A DNA stretch of 64,000 nt, taken from contig JAIQCW010000079.1 of the NCBI GenBank assembly GCA_020283715.1, forward strand, positions 61,563 through 125,562, written 5' to 3'. The DNA comes from Cytauxzoon felis. Its lineage: Eukaryota; Apicomplexa; Aconoidasida; Piroplasmida; Theileriidae. Positions 50,255 through 62,409 of this stretch are shown piece after piece. A model generated the notes under the pieces. It was given only the letters and a program-made list of their open reading frames with translations. It ran no database searches and had not been told where the DNA came from. Positions within the stretch are counted from its first letter, which is position 1. Each line of letters begins with the position of its first letter. A program made the translations under genes and the position numbers.

Positions 50255-52782
50255 TTATTGTCCTAAAAGTAACCAATTTGGACATTTAAATTCTATACAG
50301 TACATTGTCTTCTTCGGCGATACGCTTCGGACCTTCGTTACCTTATAATCCCTGAATTCACGCCTTAAAACTTCATCTAATCTCTCCGATATCTCATTTT
50401 CATAGTTTTCTGGTGTAGCAAAACAATAACAATGGATCTGACACTCCCTCAAATCCGATTCCTCAATACCATCACCCAATCCATAAAATACATCTGTAAT
50501 ATATATAAATATGAAGTATACACTTCTACATAAAGTCCAATCACTATCTTCTACACATGAGGACTTCCACACGCAGTTCCACCCGAGGCTACAGTCTAGT
50601 CTTCCACTCGCCGTGGAGGCTTCTTCTAATTACCTATCTCTAAAGAGTATAGCCACTCCCAGAGATCGTGGCGAATGTAAAGGTTTAGATTTAATACGAT
50701 GTATTGATGTAACCTCAAGTGGAACCTGGAAGCGATCTATGGGAGCTGGAAGGGGAAGTAAATAGAAGGGCTGACGGCAGGACGACCTCGAGTGGAATAT
50801 GAGATGTTTGATACTAACCTAGAAAGTTGATGGCGATTTTGGGTAGATTCATGACGAAATGTAATTTTGATTGTTGTTTTAGTATTAGATCATTATAAGT
50901 TGTTGTAAATTTATTGAGGATATGATTTTTCTTAATGATTTGATTGATGAAGTCTCTTGCGTCATTATTGAAGGCTTTAATTTTATTCTTAACCTATTGA
51001 ATTATATTTAAAGGTATTATTTGTTCTCTTAACCTTATTCAATGATGCATTTCTCGTTATATATTCAGCACCAATAGGATTAAGATCGTTGGCGAATACA
51101 TTACAACCCTTTTTCGCAGCATATACAGCAAATGGTCCAACACCCGCAAACATATCAACTGTATAACATAATGAAATTAATTCAAACCAGATGAATATAG
51201 ATCTCCAATCAAGGCCAATACTTGCATCAGCATTTCTTCACCTAGTACAACCTTGTCTACCACTAGGCGTTCCACCTGAGGTCCATCGTGCCGTCAGCTC
51301 TCCACCTGAGGTTCAATCCACCTCGCGTTCTCCTGCAGAGAGCTCTTCCAATTACCTATCTCTAAAGAGTAAAGTTACTCCCAGAGATCGTGACAGTATC
51401 TACCCCGAAGAACGTAAAATTTAACCCCTAAGAACAGGAATTCTACCCGGAAAAACAGACTTCAACTATAGTAGATGAAACCTCAAGTAGAATACCCGCA
51501 GCTGATCTCAGGGAAGCGGAGGGGGAGGTAAATAGAAGAGCTGACGGCAGGACGAAGACAAGGTTGTATTAGAAGGTGGTTCTGAAGACAATAACTGGAC
51601 TTCAGTTGTAGTGCTCAGTATGTTCCTTCACATCAACCCGGAAGAACGTACTTAGAATATCATCTACATTGAGTAAATCTGTTATTCGTGTTCGTTCTTG
51701 TATTAATCTGAAATAGGGTCAATTGAGATGAGTTTTTAACATACCTGGAATTCCAATAGACATTTTGAAAATCAACGTCGAATTTAAGGCCATTTTCAAT
51801 CTGTAGAATTGTCAGGTAGAGAGACTTCAACATACAGCAGTGGCTTTATAATTCTCTTCACCCGCTAATAATTCAATATCCATTGTTCTAAATTCATTTT
51901 GTAATTCTGATCTTTTATTAATTACAGTTTTAATATGTCTGTGTTTCTATAGGTATAAATTTAAATCATCTGCAATATGTTCATCAACTTACATCAATTA
52001 TTATCTTTGCTATCAGATTCTTTAGTGAATCTCTTTCGGCCGGTATATTTAAATGTGCGATATGACCTATTACTTCAAATCCTACCATGTGTCCAACATC
52101 TTCGCCAATTACTAATTTAAATGACTCCTCTATATTGAAGACAGTTGTTATGGGATAGAAAATTAAGACTAACCTGCAGTCATATCAGAATAAGTGATTG
52201 TATGATATACTACAGAATACTCTTCTGATTCTTTCTCTATAACATCCTGCAGATCCTTAGGTAAATCTGTCCATTCTATGGAAATAGATGAAATATAGTT
52301 GATAGTCACTAACTTTTAGTTACCAAAACTACTTTGGATTCATAATCACGCCTGTCTTCTAAAGGTTGACCACGAGCTTTTGCAAGATTTCTAACAAAAG
52401 TAGAATAAACCCCAAGAATTCCAATGATAAACTCACTTAAACAACCCAGCATTTGAAAATAGATGTAATTTACTCTTTAATAATACAATCCTCAAACGTT
52501 CTTCCTGATACTCGTACCTTTAGAATGAAGATGTAGATGAACCTCTAGAAATCCTCAGATATCAACTCACTGATCAAGGTCTTCAATAGTCTTAATTTTC
52601 ATGTCATCATCAGTAGAATGTGAATTGAGCTTCTGTTTCTTTACAGAGTCATCCATATTTCGGTAGTATTGCGATTGAATGTATAGAGAATGTATATTAT
52701 TGAACCTTGAACTACATGGAATCTTACTGGAATACACATTCAACATAAAATTTAAACATAAAAATATCAATTGTAATAACAT
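50255..52782 (-). CDS. TRM5: Trm5, tRNA (guanine-37 N1) methyltransferase
   Basis: A multi-exon gene of the minus strand from 52782. The N-terminus is hydrophobic ([19 protein letters not shown]), suggesting a signal or organelle leader. Family landmarks follow in order: [20 protein letters not shown], then [31 protein letters not shown]-type strand [17 protein letters not shown], and LIQERTRI. The SAM-binding motif is [18 protein letters not shown] with [12 protein letters not shown], the catalytic-region motif is [14 protein letters not shown], and the tail is CIEFKCPNW. Trm5 makes m1G37, which prevents frameshifting. Introns 50494-50818 and 51159-51651 hold PMR. Others are small; several were placed only approximately. 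Confidence 0.92.
50536..50798 (+). repeat. PMR repeat in a 3' intron of Trm5
   Basis: T, C, S, T, inverted P (CGATCTATGGGAGCTGG), X and T modules. S is antisense to Trm5. Confidence 0.9.
51259..51651 (+). repeat. PMR repeat in a central intron of Trm5
   Basis: C, T, X, T, X, S, E motifs (51402-51460), T, inverted P, X and T, then a further E motif at 51633-51649. The Trm5 splice donor lies at the right edge: the E motif in reverse reads GTACGTTCTTCCGGGTT and supplies the GT. Confidence 0.88.
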
Positions 52783-52883
52783 TTACTAATCTATAGATGT
52801 CTTTGCGATACCTCTACACATTATCAATCATTCCACATTTATTGTACAGATGTTATACACATTGCAACATGGGCATTTAATTA

Positions 52884-55800
52884 ATGGATTTAAGTGTTGA
52901 TAATGTTAAGAAGGTCTTTATAAATGATGAAAAAGAATATGGGATTATAGCTAGGGTTGATTTAGGAACCAAAGGTGACATCCTCTATGAATCACCTCTG
53001 TATTCATTTCTACATTCATTTACTAGGTATAATTCTATTATTCAACTCAAAATTTTATCTACTATCGTTTAGGAAGTGTATATTAACATGTTTTACTTGT
53101 TATAGAGGAATTGGTTCATTGACGGATAATTTAGAGCATATTTTAAAGTTGTTAGTTGATATTCCACCTTCAATTTTTATCACTGTCTCTATAGAAGTGG
53201 GAAGAAGTTGAATAAAAATCTAAAGGATGAGCTCGATTTTTACACCTCCGAACTCCCAGTATGTCTAAAAGTGTATTCAAACTATCCTCTAAACCTCAGA
53301 GCCATACTCTTAATTCATATGTTAAGTGTAGCAAATGTAGTTTACTATTTTGTAGTAGAAAGTGTCTAGAGGTATGAAGTTCCATCTGTCCTCGTGCATG
53401 ATTCAGGAACTGAATGGCGTACATGAGATCATCTACCATGATATGAATGAAGAAGAGGTCACCAAATGGAAGAAATTTGAGAGGTAACGACTAAGGTGAT
53501 GAGAAATCTCAATTGATATTCAGGTACTGCGTATTGTATCATGAGAATTTCTACTTTGCTGGTAAAGACTTTATATTAGAGACATCTATAGACTTAGGTG
53601 TTATTTATGTGGAAATTATATACAAGGGAACAATTGAAGAGGCTGTAAGATCATTGAATGAATTTTATAGTAAAAGTTGGTATGTTGAATATTTATAAAT
53701 TTTCATTATGAAATTATAGGGATAAAATACCCCACAATTGTAGGGTTAATATGGAACGTTTACAGAGGTAATATTAAATAAATTTCAATCTTCAATTTAT
53801 AGGGCTAAAGAATCTATAGAATTATTGAAAGACCCTTTAATATTATATTGTAATAGAATGAATATTGATCTTGAAATAATAAATCAACTCTTCTCATTAG
53901 ATTTTTACTTAAAGCTATTGGTATTTTCCATTACCATTCTATAATTCCATTACATAATAGGGTACAATGGATCTCGTCTGTGTAGATATTGAGATACCAA
54001 ACCCACATAATAATACAATCCTACAACTTTCCCATGATATAAATTCAAAAGAACTCTACCATAATTTGAAAAATGTATGTTGAAACTAAGGAATATAACT
54101 ACTAGAGTGAACATAATGAGTAAGGTGTTGTCCACTACACCTGAGGTTACCTCTACCAAAAGTCCAATCCAACTCTCTACATCCTGCCGTCAGCTCTCCA
54201 GCTGAGGTTACATTCCTGCTCTCCTTTCCACTCGCCGTGGAGCCTCCTCCAATTACCTATCTCTAAAGAGTAGAGCCACTCCCAGAGATCGTGGCGAAGG
54301 TAGTGATGGATCATCCATCATGGGAATGATGGAAGATGGTGCTAAGGATGTGTAGTGATTGGACCTCAAGTGGAACCTGGAAGCGATCTACGGGAGCTGG
54401 AAGGGGAAGTAAATGGAAGAGCTGACGGCAGGATTAAACCTCAAGTGGAGAAGAGCTTACGGATAATCTAATCACAATATGATGGATACATTAATTAATA
54501 CTTTAAATAACTGGGGAGGATGATATTTGGAATAGAAAAATAATGGATATAAAAATTTTGTAAGATGGGTGAACATCAAGAACCTCTAATAGTTTGCGTG
54601 AAGATAGACGACAATAATCGTAAATATTATAAGAGAGGGAATACATGGACCGTGGATGGCACCATAACTAATGATCCAGATAATACTCAAGTTAAATCCC
54701 AACTTCAAACTTCACTTGAGGGTCTAAAGTTCTATACGAAGTTAAGCTTGATAAGAATGGTCCATACAAAGCGCGCCCTCAGGCTAGTCCTGGTGATACA
54801 ATTTCTGTTACAGCAGTAACTCAAACCGGTGGCAATGATTTTAAAGGTTTTAGACATCATAAACAAGATGGAAGCACAATTTCTATAAATCGTATGACTA
54901 TACACGGTCAAATTATAAAAGAACTTACAATTGAGCTTGCTAATTTTACAACAACTGCGGCTACTGGAGGTGTTTTTGTATATTTTACTGAGAGCGAAGC
55001 TAATGGAGATCGTCAGAAACCGCTATTGATATGCCTATCCAAGGATGGAACACAGAGTAATCAAGATTCTGCTGGTAACAATGCATGGTATAAGCGGGAG
55101 TATGATCAGAACACTCATCAAAATAGTTGGACGAATGTTACTGCTGATTATAATACTATAAAACCGGTTGAAAACAATACCCAAATTGATGCTTCTCTCG
55201 TACCAAAACTCCAAACAATTAGAACTGCACTTCAAAATGCTAGTGATGAAGGTTATAAAAAACCAGATTACATTTTGAAATTGGATTATAGACCTGCAGG
55301 TTCTGATAATATTAAATATGTAACGGGCAATGACAATTCTCCTGCTAATAGAGTAATTACTGTTGAGAAGAAGGAGGGTTCTAGCGATAATGTCCCTACA
55401 GGATATGTGGCATATGAACATAAATGTAGTGGTAGCCTTACTGATGTCAAATTTAGACATTCTGGAAATGATATAGAATTGAGGAGAGAGATTGGTGATA
55501 CTAATCCTATAACTATTGCTACTGGAGCTAAAGTCTGGGTATTCTATAAGGATGACGATCCAGGGACACCTCTACTCTTGTATTATCAACAAAGTGGCAC
55601 TACAAACAATTGGTATGGTAAAGGAATGAAGTGGGAAGAGCATACAGATCTGGGTCATATAGATGCATCAACAGAATTACCAAACAAAACTCAACATCAA
55701 ACTGAACATGATGCAATTGCTTCTAAGCTTAAGGCTATGGCTACATATGGTTCTTTTTTTGGATTAAAATTTAGTAAATATGGAACCCTACATTGGTGCC

Positions 55801-57208
55801 CCATATTAATGTTGTCTTTTTCTCTCTGAACCATCTACGCCTTTTATCCTGCTATATCACCATATCAATTAGTTGATGATCCCTATGATGGTAAAAAGAT
55901 TGAACTATGGATCCAGGCTATCTCTGCTACACCCCACATTGCATTCGCCATAACCCAACTTTGTGAAAAAGGCCCTGGCAGGACTTGGAGGAAGAAAGCA
56001 GAGGGTGATACTGGTGATAGTGCTGAATGGTATAAACTCTATCATTTGACATGGTTATTTTTTATTCCCTATATAATATGTATATACATCTTCTTCTCCA
56101 TGATGCATTTTCCCAATGGACGCATTGGTAAATATTTCAGGGCAAGCGTATTTAGAACTGGAGCTCTATGTGTAGTATTCGCTTGGGTACAGGAATTTAT
56201 GGAAGCTGCTGGATTCGGTGGTGGTATGGGTACGCAAGTGAGCGGGAAAAGTGGTGATACTTTTAATGATGACGCTGCATAAATCAATGGATTCATATTC
56301 AAATTCACCATGGGTGAATCCATGTTTAAAGATATGACTCTTATATAATTACACATAAAATCCACCCTAATCCTTACAAAGTCACCTTGTATCAACTCGA
56401 GGTCCATTCCTTGTCTTGCAGACAGCTTCTCCATTTACTTCCCCTTCCAGCTCCCTTGGATCGCTTCCAGGTTCCACTTGAGGTCCAATCCTTATCTCCA
56501 CCTTCCTTTCCACTCGCCGTGGCGGCCTTCTTATTTACCTCCCCTCCGCTTCCCTGAGATCAGCTTCGGGTAGTCCACTTGAGGTTACATCCAACACATC
56601 TTTAGAACCATCTTCCATCATTCCCATGATGGATGATCCATCACAACCTTCACCACGATCTCTGGGAGTGGCTATGCTCTTTGGAGATAGGTAAATAGAG
56701 AAGCTGTCTGCAAGACGAAGGATGGGTGGATTGGATCTCAGGTTGAAGATATACCTATGGATGTACAACTTTTGGTAGACAATACATCACTCATCGTTCT
56801 ATTCATTATAAGCTTATTAAATAATTCTGTTATCTATAGACGTTATTGGAGGTGTATTTTATAATGAATGGTCAAGAGTGCAGTTTGGATGATCTGGAGA
56901 GACTTATAGAAGGGTAAGTTGTATTGAAGTTGATGTATAAACTTTAGTTGTGACTTATTACCAGATATTATTGGCCTTGGTATTTTCGATATACTATCAA
57001 AACTCAATCATTCATGTATGCCTAATATAGAAATTGATTATGGATCAGACAAAATCGCAAATGTAAGTGGAATTATTAATGAAAAAAAATTTAATTCCAG
57101 ATTAATCTTTTAAAAGATATAATTAAAGGTAATGAATTATTAATTTCATATATAAACGAACATGAAAGTTACGAGTACCGTACAAGATTACTCTTGAGTG
57201 TTAGTTGA
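52884..57208 (+). CDS. SET/MYND-domain protein (SMYD-like), with a 2.8-kb intron
   Basis: The gene starts 102 nt from the divergent Trm5 start. Exon 1 (52884-53026) has the split-SET N-terminus YGIIARVDLGTKGDILYE. Cys pairs follow (CILTCFTC, then CSKCSLLFCSRK at 53323-53371), a MYND-type zinc site. Later exons include a helical region, then 53961-54074, 56840-56913, 56948-57062 and 57101-57208. The last two have the SET core NHSCMPN and KGNELLISYI, with YEYRTRLLL. SMYD proteins are lysine methyltransferases. The stretch 53100-53330 allows several splice arrangements and is unresolved. The intron 54075-56839 holds two PMRs around a broken surface/Tpr-like gene. Confidence 0.72.
54132..54452 (+). 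repeat. PMR repeat, left part of the large SET/MYND intron
   Basis: T, X, T, C, S, D, T, inverted P (CGATCTACGGGAGCTGG), X and T modules, host sense. Its middle is almost the same as the copy at 61470-61640 (both end D early at GGATGTGTAGTGATTGGACC). Confidence 0.9.
54565..56282 (+). pseudogene. Broken secreted-domain / Tpr-like fusion nested in the SET/MYND intron
   Basis: The N-terminal part (54565-55740) encodes repeats of a lineage-specific extracellular type: PLIVCVKIDDNNRKYYKRG near the start, PLLICLSKDG with NAWYKREYDQNTHQNSW in the middle, and PLLLYYQQSGTTNNWYGKG near the end. Frame changes occur near 54720, and a stop lies at 55827-55829. The C-terminal part (55830-56282, a different reading context) has the Tpr-like landmarks TIYAFYPAISPYQL, KGPGRTW, HFPNG and AGFGGG. 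It is on the host strand. A disabled member of a surface family is the simplest reading; short introns could explain some breaks. Confidence 0.7.
56395..56746 (-). repeat. PMR repeat, right part of the large SET/MYND intron
   Basis: T, X, P (CGCTTCCAGGT), T, C, P, T, D, S, X and T modules. S and D are antisense to the host and inverted relative to the PMR at 54132, so the nested fragment lies between opposite-facing copies. Confidence 0.9.
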
Positions 57209-57385
57209 TGTATAGATGATATAAATATAAAATAGAATTATGGATTCATTTGTAAATGTCAAAAATGTTTAAATGAATTTCATAAAGAATAAAAATTTTT
57301 TTTAAATATATTTAAATTTTATATAATTTTATGTTGATTGTATGTAGTGATTAAAGTGTGTAGAGTTGTTATCTTGAAATTTAAA

Positions 57386-60300
57386 ATGATTGATATAATT
57401 AAATTTAATGATAAATTAACTATTGATGAATTTATAGAATTATTAGTTACACAAAAAATATTTAATTTAAATGAAAATAATGTTTTTATACAATTAGCAT
57501 CTTCTATTAAACGTACATTTTGTAATAAAGATAAAAATAGTGCTATCAATATCTTTATTAGAGCTACATTAGCTGATAGTACTTATAAAAATAATATTTG
57601 TAACTTTATTAAATCAAAATCTGATAATAAACGTAATAATACATCGCATAAACCAAATATACTACAATGGATCAAAAAAATCAAATCCAATAATCAACAT
57701 CGCAATGATACACAAATAAACAATAACACCAACCCCAAACTAGAAGTACAATCTAACTCTCTTGGTCCTGCAGACAGCTCTCCACCCGAGGTCCAATCCA
57801 ACTCTTCTTCCACTCGGCGTGGAGCCTCTTCCAATTACCTCCCCGTAAACGGTAATGCCACTCCCGGAGATCGTGGCGAAATATCCGAGACGATCAATGG
57901 GAGTCGAGGTGAAGTAAATAGAGAAGCTGTCTGCAAGACAACCTCAGGTGGAACGGCGAGTGGAAAGGAAGGTGGAGGTAGTGATGTAACCTCAAGTGGA
58001 CTACCCGCAGCTGATCTCAGGGAAGCGAAGGGGGAGGTAATTGGAGGAGCTGTCTGCAAGACCAACGGTGGAGGCGAGTGGCAAGACGAACGTGAAGGTG
58101 AAGATAGTAATATAACCTCTGGTGTTGTGGGGGTTTCTGGGGATAAAAAACACTATAATATTAATCACCCCCATAATTTAGATAATAAACCCCATAATTC
58201 TCCACCTGAGGTTAGTTCTGCCGTCAGCTCTTCTCCACCTGAGGTCCAATCCTACTCATCTTCCACTTGGGGTGGAGCCTCTTTTAATTACCTCCCCGTG
58301 AACGGTATTACCACTCCCGGAGATCGTGGTGAAGGTAGTGATGAAGGTTGTGATGGATCATCCATCATGGGAATGATGGAAGATGGTTCTAAGGATGTGT
58401 TGAAGTGTAGTGATGGATCATCCATCATGGGAATGATGGAAGATGGTTCTAAGGATGTGTTGAAGTGTAGTGATGGATCATCCATCATGGGAATGATGGA
58501 AGATGGTGCTAAGGATGTGTTGGATGTAACCTCAGGTGGAATGAAGAGTAGTACTGGACCTCAAGTGGAACCTGGAAGCGATCTACGGGAGCTGGAAGGG
58601 GAGGTAAATAGAGAGGCTGTCTGCAAGACGAAGGAAAGGATTTCAGTTGAAACATCTAATGTTAAAAAGGTCATTAGTTATAATGCATCAAATAAATTGT
58701 CTGGTTATAGGTATATACGTCGTAGTCGTAGGATACATCGTAATAGTATAGATGAAATGGATGGATATGATATGGGTAGTAATATATTGATAATATATGG
58801 TGAGATGAATGGTATGATAGTAAGTTATTATTTATTATCAAAGATATATAAGATGGATATAAAATTATTATTAATAAATGATGATGTGGAGATAAATTAT
58901 TTAAAAATAAATAATAATAAATTACAATATATATGTTGTAAAGAATTAATAATGATGGATATAATAGATTTATATTTATTAAAAAATATATTAATGAATA
59001 AAAATAGTAATATATGTATAATAGATAATATACAATTATTAAATATAAATTATCAATTAATATTATATAAATTATTTAATAAAATTAATAATAAATTATT
59101 TATATTATTATGTAATAATATAAATTTATTAAATATTAATATAAAATCTAATTCTATATTATTTAAAATACCCCATTTTTATATTAATAATTTATTAATA
59201 TTTTTTTATTAATAATTTTTTAAATATTAAATTATCTAAACTTAATATTATTAATATATTTAATTATACTAATAATAATATTATATTATTATATAATACT
59301 ATCTCTTATGCTATTAATAATTATAATAATCCATTAGGTTATCTTAAATTTATTAATATACATTATAAATCTATTAGAAATCTTATCTTACTTATATTAC
59401 AACCTAATATCAATCATAATCATATTAAAAAAATCATACTCGAACTTATCACATACTATAATCATAATCTCAATCAATTATTACTCGATCTATATAATAA
59501 ATTAATCAATATCATTAACATTCCCAATCATCTTATACCCAATATACACCATGTATTCGCTAATGTAAGTTGAATTTTATTCACTACACTCGAGGTCTAA
59601 TCCTACTCTTTTCGTCCTGCCGTTCCAACTGAGGATACAACTACTGTTCCACCTTCCATTCCACTCATCTCCACCTGAGGTTGGTCTTGCAGACAGCTCT
59701 TTTATTTATCTCCCCTCGGATTCCCGTAGATCATCCTCGGTATGTCTACCCCTAAGAACAGGAATTCTACCCGGAGGAACAAAAAAGTTTAACCCGGAAG
59801 AACGTGATGAAGGTTGTGATGGATCATCCATCATGGGAATGATGGAAGATGGCGCTAAGGATGTGTTGAAGTGTAGTGATGGATCATCCATCATGGGAAT
59901 GATGGAAGATGGTGCTAAGGATGTGTTGAAGTGTAGTGATGGATCATCCATCATGGGAATGATGGAAGATGGTGCTAAGGATGTGTTGGATGTAACCTCA
60001 AGTGGAAAACCCGTAGCTGATCTCAGGGAAGCGGAGGGATAGGTAAATGGAAAAGCTGTCTGCAAGACAAAGAGAGGTGGGGATAAGAATTGGACATAAG
60101 TGGACCAATAGCTGATTTCGGTGAAGTAATTAAAAGAGCCGCCATGGCAGTTAGAAATGAACGTGGTTGTGAGGATATTTATAAAGAAATCGATTGGACC
60201 TCAAGTGGAAAATGTGGGGTAGTGGGGATTTCTGGGGATAAAAAACACCATAATTCTCCACCTGAGGTTACGTTCACTGAGGTACAATCACTACCTTAAC

Positions 60301-60794
60301 CTTTCTACCTCCTTTTCCACTCCATCCTCTCTTCGTCTTGCAGACATCTCTCCACTTGAGGTTACAATCACTGTTCCACTAGGCGTGGTGCCTTCTCTAT
60401 TTACCTCCCCCTTCGCTTCCCTGAGATCAGCTCGGGTATTCCACCTGAGGTTACAACACTACCATCTCACTGCCTTCGCCACGATCTCCGGGAGTGGCTT
60501 TACCGTTTACGGGGAGGTAATTAGAAGAGCTGACGGTAGGACTGACCTCAGGTGGAGAGGCCACCACGGCGAGTGGAAGAGAGGATGGAATGAATCAGTG
60601 ATTGGACCTTCGGTGGTTGTAACCTCAAGTGGAACGTATATTATATATGAAAATATATAATTTTATAGGCGTATATTAGACCACCATTAATGATGGATGA
60701 TGAGGATGGTGAGGTAGTGGATGCATCATTTATATGTATAGAGAATTTGGTATTAGATTTAATAAAATTAATTCAGAGTGATGGATTGGTTTAA
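57386..60794 (+). CDS. Unknown protein with many translated PMR modules
   Basis: The start chosen is the ATG at 57386. The first exon runs open to 59212. A long Asn/Ile/Leu-rich frame in another phase continues to 59564, with the switch at a run of seven T (about 59199-59206). That is either a frameshift, a sequencing error or an unseen tiny intron. The last exon is 60669-60794 (YIRPPLMMDDEDGE). Residues about 120-420 are PMR-encoded. The downstream domain (SNILIIYGEMNGMIVSYYLL, then NICIIDNIQLL) has a weak P-loop-ATPase-like pattern as in ORC5, but the nucleotide motif is absent and I make no firm call. The last 27 nt overlap MAK16. Confidence 0.5.
57745..58640 (+). repeat. Large translated PMR array
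   Basis: About 0.9 kb with two S modules in the LPVNG form, several T, X, C and P, the DKKHYN module and three tandem D units (60-bp period, about 58352-58531). It is in frame and stop-free throughout. Confidence 0.92.
59584..60636. repeat. Large PMR array in the last intron of the 57386 gene
   Basis: Contains T, X, P-like, E motifs (about 59745-59806), three tandem D units (60-bp period, about 59818-59997), inverted P, X, the DKKHHN module, T, C, P, an antisense S in the LPVNG form, X, C and T. It probably arose with, or from, the array in the preceding exon. Confidence 0.9.
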
Positions 60795-62014
60795 TTCTTT
60801 TTCTAATGATTCATCTTCATATTCTATTAATTGACCTGAAGATTTTAAAAAAAAATTTGTATTGTGGGGAATAAAATTTGATATTTAATTTACCTTTACG
60901 TTTGATCTTCTTCTTTTCAACATCAATTTGTTTTTCTTCTTCAAAATTATACAACTCACCATAAATCCCCTGAAATATTTAAAAAAAAATATTATAAACT
61001 CACTTGACTTAATCTATTAAGTAATTCATCTTCTATACTTTTATCTAATTTAGCTGCAATTTCAGCTTTCTTTTCTCTTATTGCTTCACGACGTTCTGTT
61101 TTCTTCTTAATTGGCATTAATTTTGTCTTTGAATTTAATACTAAACTTCTCATACGAGCTAATACTTGTTGTAAACGACGATAACGATGTTTACATTTTA
61201 ATGTTAAATGATGAGCATATCCAACTTTAGTCTCTTGTGTTATCTGCTCCATCGCCTCCTTACGTGATTTAGATAATTTTATACGCTCCCATTGACGCCT
61301 TGGAGTATGACTACGCTCAACCGTCTTTAAACATAAAACCAATGAACCTAATAATATTTAAAAAATAATCGAATTTAATAATAATCAATAAATAGTTCCA
61401 TCCGAGGTCCACCTTTCTTTCCCACTTGCCTCCACCTGAGGTCTAATCCAACTCTATTCCACTCGGCGTGGAGCCTCCTCCAATTACCTATCTCTAAAGA
61501 GTAGAGCCACTCCCAGAGATCGTGGCGAAGGTAGTGATGGATCATCCATCATGGGAATGATGGAAGATGGTGCTAAGGATGTGTAGTGATTGGACCTCAA
61601 GTGGAACCTGGAAGCGATCTACGGGAGCTGGAAGGGGAAGTAAATAGAGAGGCCGCCACGGCGAGTGGAACACTGTTAGACCTCAGGTGGAATGACGAGT
61701 GGAAGAGTTGAAGGTAGTGATAGGACATCGTGTAGAGTATGTTATTGAAGAGTATATGGATGATATGGTCATGATAATAGTGGTATCATTGCATCCTTCA
61801 ACAAACCTTGTTCTTCAATAACGGTAGCGTAATTACTATTGGCCAATGGACAGCTGGCATTATTACAGAGTCCAGTTACATTATAGATATTAGTACAAAA
61901 TGATTTCGTATCAGTACTATAAATGATAATGATGAATATATAAAATTCAACTCACGTCTTTCTGAAGGAACAGAATCCATTCTTCAACAAATGCCAAACT
62001 ACATCATCACTCAT
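60768..62014 (-). CDS. MAK16: MAK16, 60S ribosome biogenesis factor
   Basis: Five exons (62014-61956, 61916-61807, 61347-61004, 60969-60894, 60835-60768) give 218 residues. Family blocks are [38 protein letters not shown] (the Cys-rich Fe-S/zinc-type site), [46 protein letters not shown] and DELLNRLSQ then [11 protein letters not shown]16 acts with RPF1 in 27S pre-rRNA processing. The acidic tail is short. Intron 2 (61348-61806) holds a PMR; the others are 34-58 nt. The stop lies within the coding end of the convergent gene. Confidence 0.95.
61396..61737 (+). repeat. PMR repeat in MAK16 intron 2
   Basis: T, C, T, C, S, D (truncated), T, inverted P, C, T and T-like modules. S is antisense to MAK16. 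Very similar to the copy at 54132-54452. Confidence 0.9.
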
Positions 62015-62409
62015 GATCAATTAAATATATTACATTTATATTCATTTAAAAATCAGTTCGTGAATTACTGATTAATTTTATACGTATTTTCATGCGATAT
62101 AATAAATTAATACATTGGCATCACAGCAAGCATCGTGGAAGGTATCCATCAATAACTACATCACTACTTCAACTTTTAAATTTAAATTTAATATAATCGC
62201 AATATTATAGTTAATTAATTCATTTGTTTTTTAATTTAAAATCGTCAATTTTCGTCGTCTAGTATAAAATATGGAAATGTGTCAGTAATGTAGTCGTTTT
62301 TGTATAAAAAATTTTTGATCATTTATGCAGTAGTTTAATTTAAAATTATTAAATGAAGTTTTTTGATTCTGTTTTTATTTAATCGCTATATTGTTTATAT
62401 GTCTGAATA
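62015..62409. promoter_or_regulatory. Divergent intergenic region between MAK16 and ATAD3
   Basis: 395 nt between two divergent starts, AT-rich with T-rich stretches near 62300-62400. Presumed bidirectional promoter; nothing else seen. Confidence 0.45.

Noticed and set aside
58352..58531. CRISPR-like array
   Set aside because: The 60-bp units are directly adjacent tandem copies without unique spacers, in a eukaryotic genome.
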